Part shown: positions 31,725 through 40,848 of the stretch, piece by piece | How the letters are laid out: every line of letters begins with the position of its first letter | How positions within the stretch are numbered: the first letter of the stretch is position 1 | Assembly: GCA_007280515.1 (NCBI GenBank) | Contig: QYPL01000004.1 | Coordinates: 62,001-126,000 of the forward strand | Origin: Sediminibacterium sp. | Lineage (GTDB): Bacteria; Bacteroidota; Bacteroidia; Chitinophagales; Chitinophagaceae | DNA: 64,000 nt | Direction: 5' to 3' | Position numbers and translations under genes: made by a program | Notes under the pieces: model-generated | Databases searched by the model: none | What the model was told of the DNA's origin: nothing | Seen by the model: the letters and a program-made list of their open reading frames with translations, nothing else

Positions 31725-32672
31725 ATGCAAATTTCTGTAGTTATACCTTTATTGAATGAAGCCGAATCATTACCTGAATTAATACAGTGGATTGACCGTG
31801 TCATGCAAAAAAATAATTATTCTTACGAAGTAATTATGGTTGACGATGGCAGTAAGGATAATAGCTGGCAAACCATACAAACTTTAAGAACTACCTACCC
31901 TTCTTTAAAAGGAATTAAGTTTCAACGCAATTACGGAAAGTCTGCAGCATTAAATGAAGGCTTCAAAATGGCTCAAGGAGATATTGTAGTAACCATGGAT
32001 GCCGACTTGCAAGATTCACCCGACGAGATTCCTGAATTTTATGATATGATTACCAAAGAAGGGTATCATTTAGTAAGTGGATGGAAGAAAAAAAGATATG
32101 ATAATACTTTAACTAAGAATATTCCTTCGAAAATATATAATGCGGTAGCAAGAAGAAGTTCTGGTATCGTATTACACGATTTTAATTGCGGTATTAAGGC
32201 CTATCAATTAAAAGTGATAAAAAGTATTGAAGTATTTGGAGAGATGCACCGCTACATTCCTATTTTAGCTAAATGGGCTGGGTTTACTAAAATTGGGGAG
32301 AAAGTAGTGGTACACCAAGCTAGAAAATACGGCACTACTAAATTTGGTTGGGAGCGTTTTGTAAATGGATTTTTAGACTTAATGACCATTCAGTTTTTAT
32401 CGAAATTTGGTAAAAAGCCTATGCAATTTTTTGGTTTAATTGGTAGCTTATTTTTCTTAATTGGTTTTATTTCTTTTGGTAATATTGTTTTTGATAAATT
32501 TATGAACCCCGATTTCGGCGTTACCAACAAGCCTGCGTTTTATATTGCCTTGGTTTCTATGATTATTGGTGTTCAATTATTCTTAGCAGGTTTTATTGCA
32601 GAATTAGTAAATCGCAACGCTGTTGATAGAAATTCTTATCTAATTGAAGATAAATTGGGTTTCAATAGCTAA
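31725..32672 (+). CDS. Family 2 glycosyltransferase with two C-terminal TMs
   Basis: SVVIPLLNEAESLPEL; EVIMVDDGSKDNSW; MDADLQDSPDEIPEF. Confidence 0.92.
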   Translation: MQISVVIPLLNEAESLPELIQWIDRVMQKNNYSYEVIMVDDGSKDNSWQTIQTLRTTYPSLKGIKFQRNYGKSAALNEGFKMAQGDIVVTMDADLQDSPDEIPEFYDMITKEGYHLVSGWKKKRYDNTLTKNIPSKIYNAVARRSSGIVLHDFNCGIKAYQLKVIKSIEVFGEMHRYIPILAKWAGFTKIGEKVVVHQARKYGTTKFGWERFVNGFLDLMTIQFLSKFGKKPMQFFGLIGSLFFLIGFISFGNIVFDKFMNPDFGVTNKPAFYIALVSMIIGVQLFLAGFIAELVNRNAVDRNSYLIEDKLGFNS

Positions 32673-32688
32673 TTAGTAATCTTTTCAC

Positions 32689-33825
32689 ATGAATAAGAAA
32701 GTGATTATTATTGGGTCGGCTTGGCCACTAAGAGCAGGAGGATTAGCCACTTTTAATGAGCGATTAGCCAAACAGTTTATTCAAGAAGGTTTTGATACCA
32801 GTATTTATACATTCTCTTTACAGTATCCAAGCTTTTTATTTCCAGGTTCTACTCAGTTGTCTAAAGAACCAGCACCCATTGGTTTAAAAATTAAAGCCTG
32901 TATTAACTCCATTAATCCACTAAATTGGTTGAAACTGGGTAATGAACTTAGAAATTTAAAACCCGATTTTATTGTTGTTCGTTTTTGGATGCCTTTTTTT
33001 GGCCCTTGCTTAGGGACAATACTAAGAATAGTGAATCGTAATAAATTCACAGAAATTATTTGCATAGCCGATAATGTAATACCTCATGAGAAAAGAATGG
33101 GAGACACAGTATTAACTAGGTATTTCTTTTCATCTATTCACCGTTTTGTAACCATGAGTGAAAAGGTAAACCAGGACTTAAAAACCTTTACCCAAAAACC
33201 TTCTATCAATATTGTTCACCCTATTTATGATAATTTCGGGGACATTATTAATAAAGAAGAAGCGCGTACACATTTATCCTTACCTATTCATGAAAAGATT
33301 ATTTTATTCTTTGGCTTTATTAGAAAATATAAAGGCTTGGATTTATTATTAGATGCCATGAACGACCCCCGCATAAAAGAAGCTAATATTAAATTATTAG
33401 TAGCAGGTGAATTTTATGATAATAAAGAGCAGTACGAATCTATTATTTCAAAAAATAATTTAGCAAACTGCTTATACTTAAGAACTCAATTCATAGACAA
33501 TAGCGAAGTTAAATATTATTTAGGCGCTGCCGATTTTGTAATTCAACCTTATAAGCAAGCAACTCAAAGTGGGGTTACACCCTTAGCCTACCATTTTGAA
33601 AAGCCCATGCTGGTAAGCAATGTGGGAGGCCTTGCAAGCTTAGTACCTCATTTAAAAGTGGGTGTGGTTACCGAACCTAATGCAAATGCTATTGCCTCAG
33701 GTATTATACAGTTGTATGAATTAGGAGAAACCCATTTTTTAAAGCACCTTTGTGAAGAAAAAAAGAAGTTTAGTTGGGATAAATTAACGGCTGCTATTAT
33801 AGAAAAGAAATTAACTGAATATTAA
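32689..33825 (+). CDS. Family 4/1 glycosyltransferase
   Basis: GFIRKYKGLDLLLDAM; FVIQPYKQATQSGVTPLAYHFEKPMLVSNVGGL. Confidence 0.88.
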   Translation: MNKKVIIIGSAWPLRAGGLATFNERLAKQFIQEGFDTSIYTFSLQYPSFLFPGSTQLSKEPAPIGLKIKACINSINPLNWLKLGNELRNLKPDFIVVRFWMPFFGPCLGTILRIVNRNKFTEIICIADNVIPHEKRMGDTVLTRYFFSSIHRFVTMSEKVNQDLKTFTQKPSINIVHPIYDNFGDIINKEEARTHLSLPIHEKIILFFGFIRKYKGLDLLLDAMNDPRIKEANIKLLVAGEFYDNKEQYESIISKNNLANCLYLRTQFIDNSEVKYYLGAADFVIQPYKQATQSGVTPLAYHFEKPMLVSNVGGLASLVPHLKVGVVTEPNANAIASGIIQLYELGETHFLKHLCEEKKKFSWDKLTAAIIEKKLTEY

Positions 33826-33826
33826 A

Positions 33827-33904
33827 TTATTGGACTAGAATATTGGACTAAAAAATTAGATTAAAATATTAGATTACGATATTAGATTACGATATTAGAT
33901 TAAT
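33827..33904. repeat. 13-bp tandem repeat, 6 units
   Basis: TTATTGGACTAGA / ATATTGGACTAAA / AAATTAGATTAAA / ATATTAGATTACG / ATATTAGATTACG / ATATTAGATTAAT. Confidence 0.92.
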
Positions 33905-33925
33905 AAATACAGTATAATTAATTAT

Positions 33926-34501
33926 ATGCAAACAAAAATAAACAGTATCATTAATGCTTCTATTCAAGTGAAGCAAGACATATTAGAAAAAGGAGAATTA
34001 GCTGCCACCCTTGAAAAAGTAATTGCAGTTATTACCCATGCCTTTAAAAATGGTAACAGTGTTTATTTTGCAGGTAATGGAGGAAGTGCTGCAGATGCAC
34101 AACATTTAGCTGCTGAGTTTTCTGGGCGTTTCTACAAAGACCGTAAAGCCTTACCTTCTGAAGCCTTACATTGCAATACCTCTTATTTAACAGCGGTAGC
34201 CAACGACTATAGTTATGATGTAATTTATTCAAGGTTACTCGAAGGATTAGCTAAACCAGGTGATGTATTAGTAGGTTTAAGTACTTCAGGAAATTCAGGT
34301 AATATTGTAAAAGCCTTTGAAAAATCTAAAGAATTAAAAGTAGTAACGGTTGGTTTTACAGGAGCTGAAGGTGGTAAAATGAAAGAGCTAAGTGATTATT
34401 TAATTAATGTTCCTTCCACCGATACCCCTCGTATTCAAGAAAGTCATATTTTACTAGGCCATATAATTTGTGAACTAGTCGAGAAAAATATTTTCGGATA
34501 A
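33926..34501 (+). CDS. gmhA: Sedoheptulose-7-phosphate isomerase
   Basis: FAGNGGSAADAQHLAAEFSGRF; GLSTSGNSGNIVKAFE; SIS fold. Confidence 0.92.
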   Translation: MQTKINSIINASIQVKQDILEKGELAATLEKVIAVITHAFKNGNSVYFAGNGGSAADAQHLAAEFSGRFYKDRKALPSEALHCNTSYLTAVANDYSYDVIYSRLLEGLAKPGDVLVGLSTSGNSGNIVKAFEKSKELKVVTVGFTGAEGGKMKELSDYLINVPSTDTPRIQESHILLGHIICELVEKNIFG

Positions 34502-34514
34502 TTCTAATTCTATT

Positions 34515-34578
34515 GCTAAATAATTATAATTCTAAATAGTTATAAGTTTAAATAATTATAAATTTATATAATTAAAAA
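34515..34578. repeat. 16-bp tandem repeat, 4 units
   Basis: GCTAAATAATTATAAT / TCTAAATAGTTATAAG / TTTAAATAATTATAAA / TTTATATAATTAAAAA. Confidence 0.85.
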
Positions 34579-34596
34579 GATAGATAAATTCAATAC

Positions 34597-35148
34597 ATGT
34601 TTAATTTTAATACCATAGATAAGAACTGGACTTTATTTTTAGATAGAGATGGGGTCATTAATTTTGAAAGAAATAATGACTATGTTACAACTTGGGCTGA
34701 ATTTGAGTTTTACGATGAAAGTAAAAAGGCCCTGCCCCTTTTAGCACAAAAATTTTCAACCATTGTTATAACCACCAACCAAAAAGGTGTAGGTAGGGGA
34801 ATAATGACAGAAGATGCTTTAACCACTATTCACCAAAATATGGTGTCGGATATTAATAAAATGGGTGGCAGAATCGATCATATATTTTACTGTACCGATT
34901 TAGAAAACGATTCCATTAATAGAAAACCACAGCCTGGTATGGCATTACAAGCTAAGGAGAAATTCCCTAGTATTGATTTTACAAAGTCTATTATGGTAGG
35001 CAATAGAACTAGCGATATGGAATTTGGAAGAAATGCAGGACTGCACACTGTATTTTTAGCCACTACACATCCTGAAACGGCCTTTCCTAATACTTTAATA
35101 GATTACAGATTCAATCATTTACTAGAATTTGCAAATGCCATTCAATAA
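34597..35148 (+). CDS. gmhB: HAD-IIIA phosphatase, GmhB-like
   Basis: LFLDRDGVINFE; ITTNQKGVGRGIM; RKPQPGM; MVGNRTSDMEFGRNAG. Confidence 0.85.
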   Translation: MFNFNTIDKNWTLFLDRDGVINFERNNDYVTTWAEFEFYDESKKALPLLAQKFSTIVITTNQKGVGRGIMTEDALTTIHQNMVSDINKMGGRIDHIFYCTDLENDSINRKPQPGMALQAKEKFPSIDFTKSIMVGNRTSDMEFGRNAGLHTVFLATTHPETAFPNTLIDYRFNHLLEFANAIQ

Positions 35149-35204
35149 AAAAGCACCTAGTATTCACTAAGCGCTTTTATAATTTTTCAAACTATGTTTT
35201 ATTA

Positions 35205-36989
35205 TTAATCTAATTTAAGTACTGCTAAGAAAGCTTCTTGTGGAATTTCCACATTACCTATCTGACGCATTCTCTTTTTACCTTCTTTTTGCTTCTCTAA
35301 TAATTTACGCTTACGACTAATATCTCCACCATAACATTTAGCAGTTACATCCTTACGCATGGCCGATATATTTTCTCTAGCCACCACCTTAGCCCCAATG
35401 GCTGCTTGTATAGCAATTTGGAATTGTTGCTTGGTTAATAGCTCTTTTAATTTTTCACAAAGTCTACGACCAAAGTCGGAAGCCTTGCCTCTATGAATTA
35501 AAGCACTTAAAGCATCTACCTTTTCGGCGTTTAATAAAATATCCATTTTCACAATATCGGCGTCTCTAAATCCAATTTGTGAATAGTCAAAAGAAGCATA
35601 CCCTCTAGTTTGACTTTTTAATTTATCATAAAAATCAAATACAATTTCCGTCATCGGCATTTCAAAAATTAATTCTACCCTTGTTGGGGTTAAATAACTT
35701 TGATTCAATAAAATACCTCTCTTACTTAAACAAAGGGTAATGATATTTCCAATATAATCGGGAGAGGTTATAATTTGCGCGCGAATATAAGGCTCTTCAA
35801 TATGCTCAATTTTTACAGGATCGGGCATTTCAGAAGGGTTGTTCACGATAATTTTTTCACCTCTAGTGGTATAGGCTATAAAACTTACGTTGGGAACGGT
35901 CGTAATAACTGTTTGATTAAACTCTCTTTCAAGTCGTTCTTGGATAATTTCCATATGCAGTAATCCTAGAAATCCGCATCTAAATCCAAAACCTAAGGCC
36001 TGAGAAGTTTCTAATTCAAAAGTTAAAGAAGCGTCGTTTAATTGTAATTTTTCCATACAATCTCTAAGCTCTTCAAACTCATCGGTGTTCACCGGATATA
36101 TTCCCGCAAATACCATGGGTTTTACTTCTTCAAAACCATTAATCATCTCTCCTGGGTTATTGGCAAGTGTAATAGTATCTCCTACCTTCACTTCTTTAGC
36201 TACTTTAATACCTGTAATAATATAACCTACATCACCTGCTCTCACTTCTGCCTTCGGTGTCATGGCTAATTTTAAAACGCCCACTTCATCTGCATTATAA
36301 TCTCTACCAGAAGCTACAAAACGAATTTTATCATTCTTCTTTAATACCCCATTCATAATTCTATAGTAAACAATAATACCACGAAAACTATTAAACACAC
36401 TATCAAAAATTAATGCTTGTAGTGGCGCTTCAGTATCGCCTACTGGTGCTGGTATTCGAACTGCGATAGCTTGTAAAATTTCTTCAATACCAATACCTGA
36501 ACGGCCACTAGCGAGTAAAATATCTTCTTGCTTACAGCCAATTAATTCAATAATTTGATCGGTTACTTCTGGAATTTTGGCACCATCCATATCAATCTTA
36601 TTTATTACTGGAATAATCTCTAAATTATTTTCCAATGCTAAATATAGATTACTAATAGTTTGTGCTTGTATACCTTGCGAAGCGTCTACTAATAATAGAG
36701 CACCTTCACAAGCGGCTAAGGCCCTGCTTACTTCATAACTAAAGTCAACGTGACCTGGTGTGTCAATTAAATTATAAGTATAAGTAACGCCATTGTGTAC
36801 ATAATTAATTTGAATAGCATGACTCTTAATAGTGATACCTTTTTCACGCTCTAAATCCATATCATCCAAAACCTGATTCATCATTTCACGCTCGGTAATC
36901 GTTTTAGTATGTTCTAATAAACGATCCGCCAAGGTACTTTTACCGTGGTCAATGTGTGCGATGATACAAAAATTTCTAATATTCTTCAT
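35205..36989 (-). CDS. lepA: Elongation factor 4
   Basis: [24 protein letters not shown]; full-length LepA including [34 protein letters not shown]. Confidence 0.97.
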   Translation of the reverse strand: MKNIRNFCIIAHIDHGKSTLADRLLEHTKTITEREMMNQVLDDMDLEREKGITIKSHAIQINYVHNGVTYTYNLIDTPGHVDFSYEVSRALAACEGALLLVDASQGIQAQTISNLYLALENNLEIIPVINKIDMDGAKIPEVTDQIIELIGCKQEDILLASGRSGIGIEEILQAIAVRIPAPVGDTEAPLQALIFDSVFNSFRGIIVYYRIMNGVLKKNDKIRFVASGRDYNADEVGVLKLAMTPKAEVRAGDVGYIITGIKVAKEVKVGDTITLANNPGEMINGFEEVKPMVFAGIYPVNTDEFEELRDCMEKLQLNDASLTFELETSQALGFGFRCGFLGLLHMEIIQERLEREFNQTVITTVPNVSFIAYTTRGEKIIVNNPSEMPDPVKIEHIEEPYIRAQIITSPDYIGNIITLCLSKRGILLNQSYLTPTRVELIFEMPMTEIVFDFYDKLKSQTRGYASFDYSQIGFRDADIVKMDILLNAEKVDALSALIHRGKASDFGRRLCEKLKELLTKQQFQIAIQAAIGAKVVARENISAMRKDVTAKCYGGDISRKRKLLEKQKEGKKRMRQIGNVEIPQEAFLAVLKLD

Positions 36990-37010
36990 GAAGGTGAGAC
37001 TTGCTTTTAA

Positions 37011-37772
37011 TTAAGAGAGTGCGTTTATGATGGCTGTAAATTCAGTGGCAACTAAAGAAGCACCACCTACTAGTCCTCCATCTACATCTGGTTGAGAGAA
37101 TATTTCTTTAGCATTAGAAGCTTTAACACTTCCTCCATATAAAATAGAAATTTCATTCGCTACTGCTTCCCCATATTTACTTGCAAAACAAGATCTAATA
37201 TAAGCATGTATATCTTGCGCCTGTGCACTTGATGCAGTTTTACCAGTACCAATGGCCCAAATAGGTTCATAGGCAATGACCACTTTTACGATAGCATCAA
37301 TAGATAAATGAAATAAAGAATTTTTTAATTGCGCTTCTACAAAAGCATTTTGTGTTTCTGCCTCTCTAATTGCTAAAGGTTCTCCGCAACAAAATATGGG
37401 TGTACTACCAATAGCTAAAACAGCATTTACTTTTTCTGCTAATAATGCGTCTGATTCAGCAAAATATTCACGACGCTCTGAGTGTCCTACAACAATATGC
37501 TTCACACCAATGGATTCTAACATAGAAGCTGAAATTTCTCCCGTATAAGCACCCGCTTCTTTTTGATAACAATTTTGTGCTGCTACAAATACATTGGTTT
37601 TGTTTGCAAATTTTGCTAAGGCTAAAGGAATATAAATAGCGGGCACTGCAAAAATAGCTTCCTGATGAGCGCCTAATGAATAAGAACTAGCTACTAATTC
37701 ATTTAATAAAGTATCTGCTTGAGCAAGAGATAAATTCATTTTCCAATTGGCTGCTGCTATTTGTTTACGCAT
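37011..37772 (-). CDS. tpiA: Triosephosphate isomerase
   Basis: AAANWKMN; HIVVGHSERREYF; AYEPIWAIGTGKTA; ILYGGSVK. Confidence 0.97.
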   Translation of the reverse strand: MRKQIAAANWKMNLSLAQADTLLNELVASSYSLGAHQEAIFAVPAIYIPLALAKFANKTNVFVAAQNCYQKEAGAYTGEISASMLESIGVKHIVVGHSERREYFAESDALLAEKVNAVLAIGSTPIFCCGEPLAIREAETQNAFVEAQLKNSLFHLSIDAIVKVVIAYEPIWAIGTGKTASSAQAQDIHAYIRSCFASKYGEAVANEISILYGGSVKASNAKEIFSQPDVDGGLVGGASLVATEFTAIINALS

Positions 37773-37838
37773 AATAATTTACAGGAAGTTTAGTGGGCTA
37801 TTGATGAGCGCTGCAAAGGTATTAAATTCAATCCTTAA

Positions 37839-39005
37839 TTAGTGATGATTTACCTGATATAAATGCTTCAAAACCTGCTTTTCAGCCTCTGAAATGGAAA
37901 ATCCTTTCAATTTTTTCCAATTATGGATATCTTCTATGGCTTTGTCCAATTGATAGCCTGGGATTATACCCCAAGTGAAATTGGGTATATGCTTAGGAAG
38001 TAGCCCATTTCCAAAGATATTGGCACTAACACCTATATAAGATCCTGTATTTATACTTGATTGAATAGCAAAACGGCTATAATCTCCTACCAGCATACCC
38101 ATCTTTTGACCTACATTTTCCCATTCCCCCTTGAATTCATTCCACATCTGTATTTCCCCCGCTGTATTTTTAATGTTGCTATTACAAGTGCCCGCCCCCA
38201 AATTGCACCAATGACCAATAATACTATCCCCTAAATAACCCTCATGGCCTTTATTGGAAAACCCCATTAAAATGGAATTCTTAATTTCACCTCCAGCAAT
38301 ACAATAAGGGCCAATAGTGGTAGAACCATAAATACTGGTATTCATTTTAACCACCCCTTTTTTACCTAAAACAAAGGGTCCTCTTATTGATGTACCTTCC
38401 ATTATAAGTGACTCATTTCCAATATATATAAACCCATCACTTGCATTTAAATTAGAACATAATACAGTAGCTCCCTTTTCTATAAAAATTTGGTCTTTAT
38501 TAATGACATTATTAGTGGGGTCAATGGGCTCCGATTTTCTTTGACTAGCTACCCATTTAAAATCTCTCTCTATTAGTTTAGCATGGATAGTCAATAACTG
38601 TGACTGATTCAAAACAAGGGAAACCTCCTCCAATACAATGGGTGGCTTCTCAGCCAGTAGAATTTTGGAAATTTGTCTTTCCTTGGTTTTAGTGGCAATC
38701 CATTTTCCTCCAGCAGTCATCAATTTCTCTCCTTCATTTAGTCCATTTATAGCTTTCAATACACCCTCAGAAGGAATACAGGCCACATTAATAAAATAGA
38801 GCGATTCGTTATTTGTTAGAAATTCACTATCCTCATACAAAGCTTGTAAATAAGGGGCTGTATAAACTCCACAAGTTTCATTAGTATACTGCTCCCATCT
38901 TTCTTTAAAAGTAAAAATACCTACCCTGCAAGTGGCCAATGATTGAGTTAAGGTAAAAGGATAAAAATGTTCCCTTTCTGCGATATCTACTAAGATATAT
39001 TGCAT
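37839..39005 (-). CDS. GlmU-like putative sugar nucleotidyltransferase with left-handed beta-helix
   Basis: Hexapeptide region (IYIGNESLIMEGTSIRGPFVLGKKGVVKMNTSIYGSTTIGPYCIAGGEIKNSILMGFSNKGHEGYLGDSIIGHWCNLGAGTCNSN). Confidence 0.85.
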   Translation of the reverse strand: MQYILVDIAEREHFYPFTLTQSLATCRVGIFTFKERWEQYTNETCGVYTAPYLQALYEDSEFLTNNESLYFINVACIPSEGVLKAINGLNEGEKLMTAGGKWIATKTKERQISKILLAEKPPIVLEEVSLVLNQSQLLTIHAKLIERDFKWVASQRKSEPIDPTNNVINKDQIFIEKGATVLCSNLNASDGFIYIGNESLIMEGTSIRGPFVLGKKGVVKMNTSIYGSTTIGPYCIAGGEIKNSILMGFSNKGHEGYLGDSIIGHWCNLGAGTCNSNIKNTAGEIQMWNEFKGEWENVGQKMGMLVGDYSRFAIQSSINTGSYIGVSANIFGNGLLPKHIPNFTWGIIPGYQLDKAIEDIHNWKKLKGFSISEAEKQVLKHLYQVNHH

Positions 39006-39033
39006 TGAATACTTTTGATAAATTTATTACTTG

Positions 39034-39092
39034 TAAAAGCATACAAATTTAGTCAAAGTCTTGTCAAAATCATAGCAAAGTTTAGTCAAAAA
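39034..39092. promoter_or_regulatory. Helically phased CAAA/A-tract repeats in a divergent promoter region
   Basis: A-tracts starting at 39035, 39045, 39055, 39066, 39077, 39088. Confidence 0.6.
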
Positions 39093-39125
39093 GGATAAGT
39101 TCCTAACAGATGTTCATTTTATGCT

Positions 39126-39133
39126 TATTTTTG
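39126..39133 (+). promoter_or_regulatory. -7 element TATTTTTG of pruA
   Basis: TAnnTTTG match 18 nt upstream of ATG 39152. Confidence 0.5.
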
Positions 39134-39151
39134 AAGCCTAATACACTGACT

Positions 39152-40783
39152 ATGCAATTCGGTACCTTCAATTATCCTGTTCCAGTAAATGAACCCGTAT
39201 TAACTTATGCTCCAGGTTCTGCTGAAAAATTGGCTTTAAAACTAGCCATCGCTTCGCTAAAGAAAAAATCATTGGACATTCCCATGATTATAAATGGTAA
39301 AGAAATTAGAACCGATATAAAACAAGCCATTCATCCACCCCATGAAATAAAACATACACTAGGTTATTTTCATGTGGGTAATAAAAAAAATGTAGACCTT
39401 GCTATTAATTCAGCATTAAAAGTAAGAAATATATGGTCGAATATGAATTGGGAAGCAAGGGCACATATCTTTTTAAAAGCAGCCGATTTATTAGCGACTA
39501 AGTATCGTTTTGAAATGAATGCGGCCACCATGCTAGGTCAAAGTAAAAATGCATATCAAGCAGAGATTGACGCTTCTTGCGAGTTAATTGATTTTTTAAG
39601 ATTCAATGTTCATTTTTTAAGTCAGATATATCAACAACAACCTATCTCATCACCTGGCATTCATAATAGAATGGAGTACCGTGGACTAGAAGGTTTTGTA
39701 CTAGCCATTACGCCATTTAATTTTACAGCCATTGGGGGTAACCTACCCGCTTCTGCTGCTATGTGTGGTAATGTGGTAGTTTGGAAACCGGCTAATACAC
39801 AAATTTATTCTGCACAATTATTTATGCGCATCATGAAAGAAGCAGGACTTCCAGATGGTGTTATTAATATAGTGTTTGTAGATGGCCCTACCATTGGTGC
39901 TACTTGTTTTGCGCATCCCGATTTTGCAGGTGTTCACTTTACAGGAAGTACAGGTGTTTTTAATTATATGTGGAAACAAATAGGAGAGAATATTTCAAAG
40001 TATAAAACGTATCCAAGAATTGTGGGTGAAACAGGTGGTAAAGATTTTGTAATGGTACATGAAACTGCCGATGTCGATACTGTAGTGACTGCACTTGCGC
40101 GTGGTGCCTTTGAATACCAAGGACAAAAATGTTCTGCAGCATCTCGTGCTTATTTACCCTCTAATATTGCACCAGTCATTAAAGAGAAATTAGTGAAAGC
40201 TATTAAGACTATGAAGATGGGAACGGTTGAGAATTTCTCTAATTTTGTGAATGCAGTGATTGATGAAAAATCGTTTGATAATATTGCTACATATATTAAT
40301 CAAGTTAAAAAAGATAAAAAAGCAAAAATACTTGTAGGTGGAAATTATAGTAAGAAATTAGGCTACTTTATTGAACCTACTGTTATAGATACCACTGATC
40401 CAAAATACACTACTATGTGTGAAGAAATTTTTGGACCAGTACTTACTATTTATACTTACCCTGCAGCTGAATATGAAAAAACTTTAAAGCTTTTGGATAG
40501 CACTTCTAAATATGCTTTAACGGGTGCCATTATTGCTCAAGACAGAAAAGCCATTGAACTAGCCACTAAATTATTAAGACATGCTGCAGGTAATTTTTAT
40601 ATCAACGATAAACCAACAGGAGCCGTTGTTGGACAACAGCCTTTTGGGGGTGCTAGGGCTTCTGGAACCAATGATAAAGCAGGATCCATGTTGAATTTAT
40701 ACAGATGGTTAAGCGCAAGGACAATTAAAGAGACCTTTAACCCTCCTACCGACTATACTTATCCATTTTTAAAAGAAGCCTAA
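39152..40783 (+). CDS. pruA: L-glutamate gamma-semialdehyde dehydrogenase
   Basis: ITPFNFTAIGGNLPASAAMCGNVVVWKPA; FTGSTGVF; GETGGKDFVMVHETADV; YQGQKCSAASRAY. Confidence 0.95.
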   Translation: MQFGTFNYPVPVNEPVLTYAPGSAEKLALKLAIASLKKKSLDIPMIINGKEIRTDIKQAIHPPHEIKHTLGYFHVGNKKNVDLAINSALKVRNIWSNMNWEARAHIFLKAADLLATKYRFEMNAATMLGQSKNAYQAEIDASCELIDFLRFNVHFLSQIYQQQPISSPGIHNRMEYRGLEGFVLAITPFNFTAIGGNLPASAAMCGNVVVWKPANTQIYSAQLFMRIMKEAGLPDGVINIVFVDGPTIGATCFAHPDFAGVHFTGSTGVFNYMWKQIGENISKYKTYPRIVGETGGKDFVMVHETADVDTVVTALARGAFEYQGQKCSAASRAYLPSNIAPVIKEKLVKAIKTMKMGTVENFSNFVNAVIDEKSFDNIATYINQVKKDKKAKILVGGNYSKKLGYFIEPTVIDTTDPKYTTMCEEIFGPVLTIYTYPAAEYEKTLKLLDSTSKYALTGAIIAQDRKAIELATKLLRHAAGNFYINDKPTGAVVGQQPFGGARASGTNDKAGSMLNLYRWLSARTIKETFNPPTDYTYPFLKEA

Positions 40784-40786
40784 AGC

Positions 40787-40821
40787 ACTGTTTTTTGCTC
40801 TATTTTATGGTAGAAAACAGT
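40787..40821. promoter_or_regulatory. Inverted repeat ACTGTTTT...AAAACAGT upstream of the pdhA -7 element
   Basis: Perfect 8-bp arms, 19-bp spacer. Confidence 0.5.
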
Positions 40822-40828
40822 ATATTTG
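40821..40828 (+). promoter_or_regulatory. -7 element TATATTTG of pdhA
   Basis: TAnnTTTG match 20 nt upstream of the GTG start. Confidence 0.5.
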
Positions 40829-40848
40829 CTGCTCAAAATTAAAGGACT

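Noticed and set aside
31127-34578. Spacer arrays as CRISPR or REP/MITE elements
   Set aside because: Units are 13-16 bp contiguous repeats without unique spacers, differ between loci, and no cas genes or mobile-element features are present.
7948-39118. 16-bp identical segment CTAACAGATGTTCATT at 7948-7963 and 39103-39118, both near gene starts
   Set aside because: About one 16-mer match is expected by chance in a 64-kb AT-rich window; no longer flanking similarity seen.
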